Positions 59,673 to 64,000 of a stretch of 64,000 bases of DNA are shown here, in pieces (positions within the stretch are counted from its first letter, which is position 1; the number at the start of each line of letters is the position of its first letter). A program made the translations under genes and the position numbers. Source of the stretch: Coriaria nepalensis. Lineage: Eukaryota; Streptophyta; Magnoliopsida; Cucurbitales; Coriariaceae. Under the pieces are notes generated by a model. The model had not been told where the DNA came from. It made no database searches and was given only the letters and a program-made list of their open reading frames with translations. The stretch spans positions 7,137,501-7,201,500 of the forward strand of contig CP114498.1 in NCBI GenBank assembly GCA_027186245.1, written 5' to 3'.

Positions 59673-60560
59673 TAGCAGGTCAGGGAAGGTAACAATCTGT
59701 CAAGTCAAGAAGCCTATAATGTGAAATTTTCCTTTTATAGTGTAGCACATCAAATACCATAAACCGCAAAGCTAAAGCACTTGTTCTTTTTGTCTTGAGA
59801 ATGCGACTAGGCAATACTTCTACAAAAGAAACTTTTATGCATAGGCAAGCAATATAGTTTAGGGACAGCCTAATTTAGAAAGCAATATAGTTTCATACCC
59901 AGTGAAGGACGCAAATCAACCATTAATAGATAATAAACAGACAAATAAAGATATTTCTCCTAAATAACTTAAAAGTTTAATTACTTATAAAAGATCCTCA
60001 CACAATGAACAAAAAGACGTCCAAATCTGTAGAAACGTGGAAGAGAAATAAACTTTAATCAGTTACTAACGACCAATTCTATAATCAGCTATTCAGTAAA
60101 TGCATCAAATTCAATACAATACCGTGTATAGTTAGCATACTTGAGGAAATATTAGAGAAATTGAAAAGAGGAAACAAGGATTTGGAATCCGAGAGTAACA
60201 ATACTGTAAACTCAGATCAGCAGAGTGTTTAACCTTTGATTCCAGTACCTTAATAATTTAGAAAAAAAATTGACCGAAGTGATTTTCTCGGAAACCAAAC
60301 AGAGAATAAAAAATCTCAAATCCCTAGAGATCCGAAAAGTACCTTCCAAAATAGCAATGATTAACCGACAGTCTGCAGGCAACGACGTGGACGCAATCGT
60401 CCAGAGGATCAAGCTCGCCGGCTAGTAACTCGGCGGGAATACGATCGGAATCTGAAAAAGAAACCTACAGGAAAAAACGATCTCTCGAAATTTGGAGAGC
60501 CAGATAAAAAGAGCAAGCAGAGAGAACCAGTTAAGAATGAAGAAGGTGTAGTGTTCGTGC
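59673..60560 (-). promoter_or_regulatory. 5' leader and probable untranslated exons of the LHY/CCA1-like gene
   Basis: A splice acceptor (TTGACAG) lies about 28 bases before the start codon (near 59700), so the leader is spliced. Less AT-rich sequence around 60340-60470 probably holds an untranslated exon. Exact exon borders are not determined. Confidence 0.45.
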
Positions 60561-60874
60561 TTTCTTCAGACTTATAACGCAGAAGCAATTTCTATTATAT
60601 TTTCTTTCATCTTCCCCAAAATAAAAGTTAGGCGTCTAAAAATTTGAGGCTGCAATGAAGCGAGGAGAGTGAGCGCTTCACCAGATATCGACAAGTGTCG
60701 AAATCTACTGGCTCATGGCTCTAAAGAGCCCTCCCCCTCTGCACCTTCTCTCTCTCTCTCGACCTTTTTCTATTTTTTGGCAATTTGCGCTGTCCAACGT
60801 CGGAAAATATCATCCACAAACTTCTACTCTGGAAGGTTTTATTTCATGTAGAAGAACTGTGGGACCCTCGGCTG

Positions 60875-61007
60875 ACGTGGCGGATAATGGAAAAACCGGT
60901 GGATCAGCGTTCGCGCGTAGGAATAGTGGCTATGTGTCGGTTTAATAGAGTGTGTTGAAGATACGTGTGGTTCTTAGAGCTCTTGTGCGGGGGTAATAAA
61001 ACGTGGC
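60875..61007 (-). promoter_or_regulatory. ACGTG-core cluster upstream of the LHY/CCA1-like gene
   Basis: Plus-strand ACGTG cores occur at 60875-60879 (TGACGTGGCGG), 60963-60967 (ATACGTGTGG) and 61001-61005 (AAACGTGGCG). These are G-box/ABRE-like words. Promoters of this gene family are known to respond to light and clock repressors through such sites; their use here is inferred. A near-match to the evening element (AAAATATCA) lies near 60805-60813. Confidence 0.4.
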
Positions 61008-61099
61008 GCGACTGTTTTGACTTTCGTGAAGATGAAGAATCAGAGCCGTTGGATTTTACAGTGGAGTCGGATCTGAGGAATTCCTCGATATCCTTCTAA

Positions 61100-64000
61100 C
61101 AAAAGAACTTTTTTACTTTCCTTAAACTACTAGATCTTGAAACTTGAAAGTGCAGTTGGTCCCATGACCCGTCGATTTTTTTGTCTATTTGTTTGTCAGT
61201 GAATTAATCAGAACGTTTTTGGGCCGAGGTAGTTCTGTTCGTCTAGTGTATTGGGCTTTTTAATATGGAATGGGCCCAATGATCCTATCTGCTTCTTAGT
61301 AGCCTAGTAAGTAGGCCTTTAATAACTTTTTATCATGAAATAATGAGCTGGTTGCAAGTCTTCCTCCTCTTCTCAAAGTACTTTCATTTTTTCTTTAAAT
61401 ATATTTAAAAAAAATCTTAACGATTGATTTATCCGTATATATTTATAAGTATTTAATAGTTGAATGACTCTTCATTGCACTTGAAAGGAAAATAAATTAA
61501 GAAGAGTTTTACATCTACTTATGAAATAAGTAAACGTCGAGTTTGACTCGTATAATTAATCTATCGTATAATCACACTCGTAAATATCAGCATTTATATT
61601 TAGTTTTCGAGCTAAGCTTGTAAAATAAAATTTTCAATATTTAATAATCTCTATATTAATATATTTATATGTAATTTTAGTTTATTTTAATGTACTTTTT
61701 TGATAAATTATTACTACTGACTATACATATCTTAATAAGCTTTTATTTATAATTCTCTTCTAAAATTGGTGATTGATTAAGTTGATACGAGTTTACTAAA
61801 TATAGTAATAAAGGGTATTTTTGTCATTTTTTATTATCAAATATAAATTTTTACAATATTTAATAAATTGGACTATTTCGATCCTTTTCTAACTAGAAAA
61901 GAACTTTAGCAAAAAATAATAATAAAATAATAATAATAATAATAATAATAAAATATATAATTGTAAATTATATTATTTTTATAATAAACAAATATATATT
62001 TGTATACAATAATTTACACGCATAGGCCCCGATCAGTATCACTAGTATACATAAAGTTTTAATATGCATTAGTGGGCCAACTGGAACTTCAATGGCTGGT
62101 TTTTCAATTGGTTGTGTGGTTTCAATAGAACGAGAAGACAGAATCGCTATATAGAACTTTAAAGAAAATGACGAAACTTTCAACGAGAAAGGGCTCCATA
62201 TAAAGTGGAAACAGCTCAACCGTTCTAATTAAGGCGGCGATCTTTCACGATTGCGAATATTGTATAATTTTCTAGATCCCTGTCTTTTTAACTATTCCAT
62301 ACCTAACTAGACTCTTAATTTCGGATTAGGTTTTGATTTGGTTAAAAGTCTCGTTAGAATTGGAATAGAGTATTATTATTAATAATAATTCGCAATTTTT
62401 CGGGATGATCCATATAGGAATTCAAATTATTAATTCCAGTTTGGTATCGATATTTTTGCTACCGGAACTCGGTCATAAGTAAATTTCTTATATTTCTTTT
62501 TTAAATATTAAATTTAAAAAAAAAAAAAAAAAAGATGAGTAAGAGAAGAAAAGGAGAAGAAAAAGTTATGAAAAAAAGAAAAGAAGAACATATTCATCAC
62601 ATCAAACTATATATAATAATTATCGAGCGATCTTCGTAAATAAAGAATCCTTCCAATTTGCAACGACTTTTTTAATAGTTAAACTGTAAATCAAAGGGAA
62701 ATCTACGAAGGACAATCCACCATACCAAATTGGTAGAGGAAAATTTATTTTTATGAAATAATGAGTAACGTATGAATAATGTCTACTTCTTTTCATTCCG
62801 ATGTTATAAAGACTACGGTTTTCTATAAATTTATATTTAAGATTTTTAAAATTATTAAATTTAACATATTTAATAGACTATTAGGTATTCGACGTTGAAA
62901 TGTCCAACCTGTCATGCTAATTTATTAACATTGAGAAAATCAATCAATAAAAATTTATAATCTTGAGAATTGTGATATAAAAATTTAATGTGAAAGTGTG
63001 GGCGTATTAAAAATTTAACTAAAAATTGAATGAAAATTAATTTAATTTCTGCGAAAATATATGAAATGGTTGGGACTAATCTAAATTTTATTATTTTCGA
63101 CGTATCTACTGATTAGAAAATTTAACTTACTGCTATATTAATCTAATGAAAACTAACAACAACGAAATTAAAGATTTAACAAATGAATGAAGAACATGGG
63201 TTAAAGTAAATAAATTGAAATATTAAATCTATAATCAAATTTAAGACTATACTAAGATAGTAATTAAATCTAGATTACGGCAAGAAATTAAATTTAAACT
63301 AGAACTAACACTATGACATAATTAAACAAGATGAAATTTAAATAACTTTGAAGATTAATGTAGGGGAAAAAAATATTGTTTGTGAATTACAATTAAGATC
63401 TTCATTTAGGTGAAAAACCTACTCGACTATTACTAATCCTAAGAACGGATCTAAATAAGAAAAAGACATTGATTTTCGGATGTCGAAAATAAAAAGATAA
63501 GTATTAGACGGGCAGAGAGGAATAAGAAATTGTGATTGATGATTGATCGAGTGATGATTAATTCCTCAATTCAAGCCTTCTATTTTAAGGCAAATAGAAG
63601 GGTAAAATGGTCCTAAAATTTTGGATAATTATTGGCTTCCACGCTAGAAAATAGCTAAGCTAAAGATAGGCCATATTCCTCTTTTTTTGACCATATGTAG
63701 TTCATATTTAGTTCGAATCCATGTTGAATTTTTCTCCTCCATTATACTTTATTTTAAGCCGACTTGCCCTCATTTTCAACCAACTAGCCTTTATTTTCGG
63801 CCAACCCCTTTCTTTAGATAAAAATGGACCTGAAAAAAAATCTTTTTCGCCATTTTTTAGGGGAAAATAAAGCCCCACTTAAAAAAATTTAAGACTTGGC
63901 AAATTTAGGACTATAGAAATCGTCCAAACTCGAACCGCCCGACTAATACACGGGATCAGATTACATAGCGCCCGAATTGCATACCGCCCATGAAATATGA
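61100..64000. other. AT-rich intergenic DNA at the right edge
   Basis: Contains (AATAAT)n at about 61916-61950 and an A-run with a purine-rich tract at 62510-62600. That tract is preceded by 'ggtatcgatatttttgctaccggaactcgg', similar to the block at 540-960. No gene is recognised; the minus frame 61968-62219 matches no family I know. Confidence 0.4.

Noticed and set aside
1..64000. CRISPR arrays, bacterial operons, rRNA genes or phage-like systems
   Set aside because: The short repeats seen are microsatellites, telomere-like units, LTRs or foldbacks. Introns and plant gene families show this is plant nuclear DNA, and no rRNA sequence was recognised.

Overview
The window is nuclear DNA of a flowering plant, most likely a eudicot. 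It is AT-rich and holds five intron-bearing or single-exon plant genes in a background of LTR retrotransposons, Mutator-like elements (MULEs), microsatellites and degenerate repeats. All exon models come from reading splice sites and matching remembered family motifs; no search was run.

Layout. 1-6.0 kb: repeats, including a 72-bp tandem duplication, a degenerate ~205-bp tandem repeat and a 2.1-kb solo LTR (2664-4761, duplication GGATC). 6.0-8.0 kb (+): a six-exon NAC transcription factor with a C-terminal membrane anchor. 8.0-10.6 kb: intergenic, with a partial elongator tRNA-Met pseudogene. 10.6-27.1 kb: a decayed MULE (transposase on +, Ulp1-like/DUF1985 genes on -) interrupted by a Ty3/gypsy chromovirus (13076-20224, duplication CTTTT). 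27.7-29.5 kb (-): a nine-exon ARV1-like lipid-homeostasis gene. 33.5-39.45 kb: a second decayed MULE of the same design. 44.0-45.1 kb (+): a NGATHA-type B3 repressor. 51.3-53.9 kb (-): a WAK-like receptor pseudokinase. 55.2-59.7 kb (-): an LHY/CCA1-type MYB clock gene. 60.5-64 kb: its upstream region, then repeat-rich intergenic DNA.

Context. The order NGATHA - probably inactive receptor kinase - LHY/CCA1 recalls the Arabidopsis chromosome 2 segment At2g46830 (CCA1), At2g46850 (probably inactive receptor kinase) and At2g46870 (NGA1). This supports the identities and suggests a conserved microsyntenic block. The left half is transposon-dominated. The two MULEs share one layout: transposase and Ulp1-like gene converge tail to tail across a telomere-like TTTAGGG-type array, and the outer side carries clusters of short CATCGAG/CTCGATG motifs able to form hairpins.

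Most unusual structure. The gypsy element has a normal 1538-bp 3' LTR, but its 5' LTR is only an 83-bp perfect hairpin. It is still bounded by TG...CA and by a correct 5-bp target duplication.
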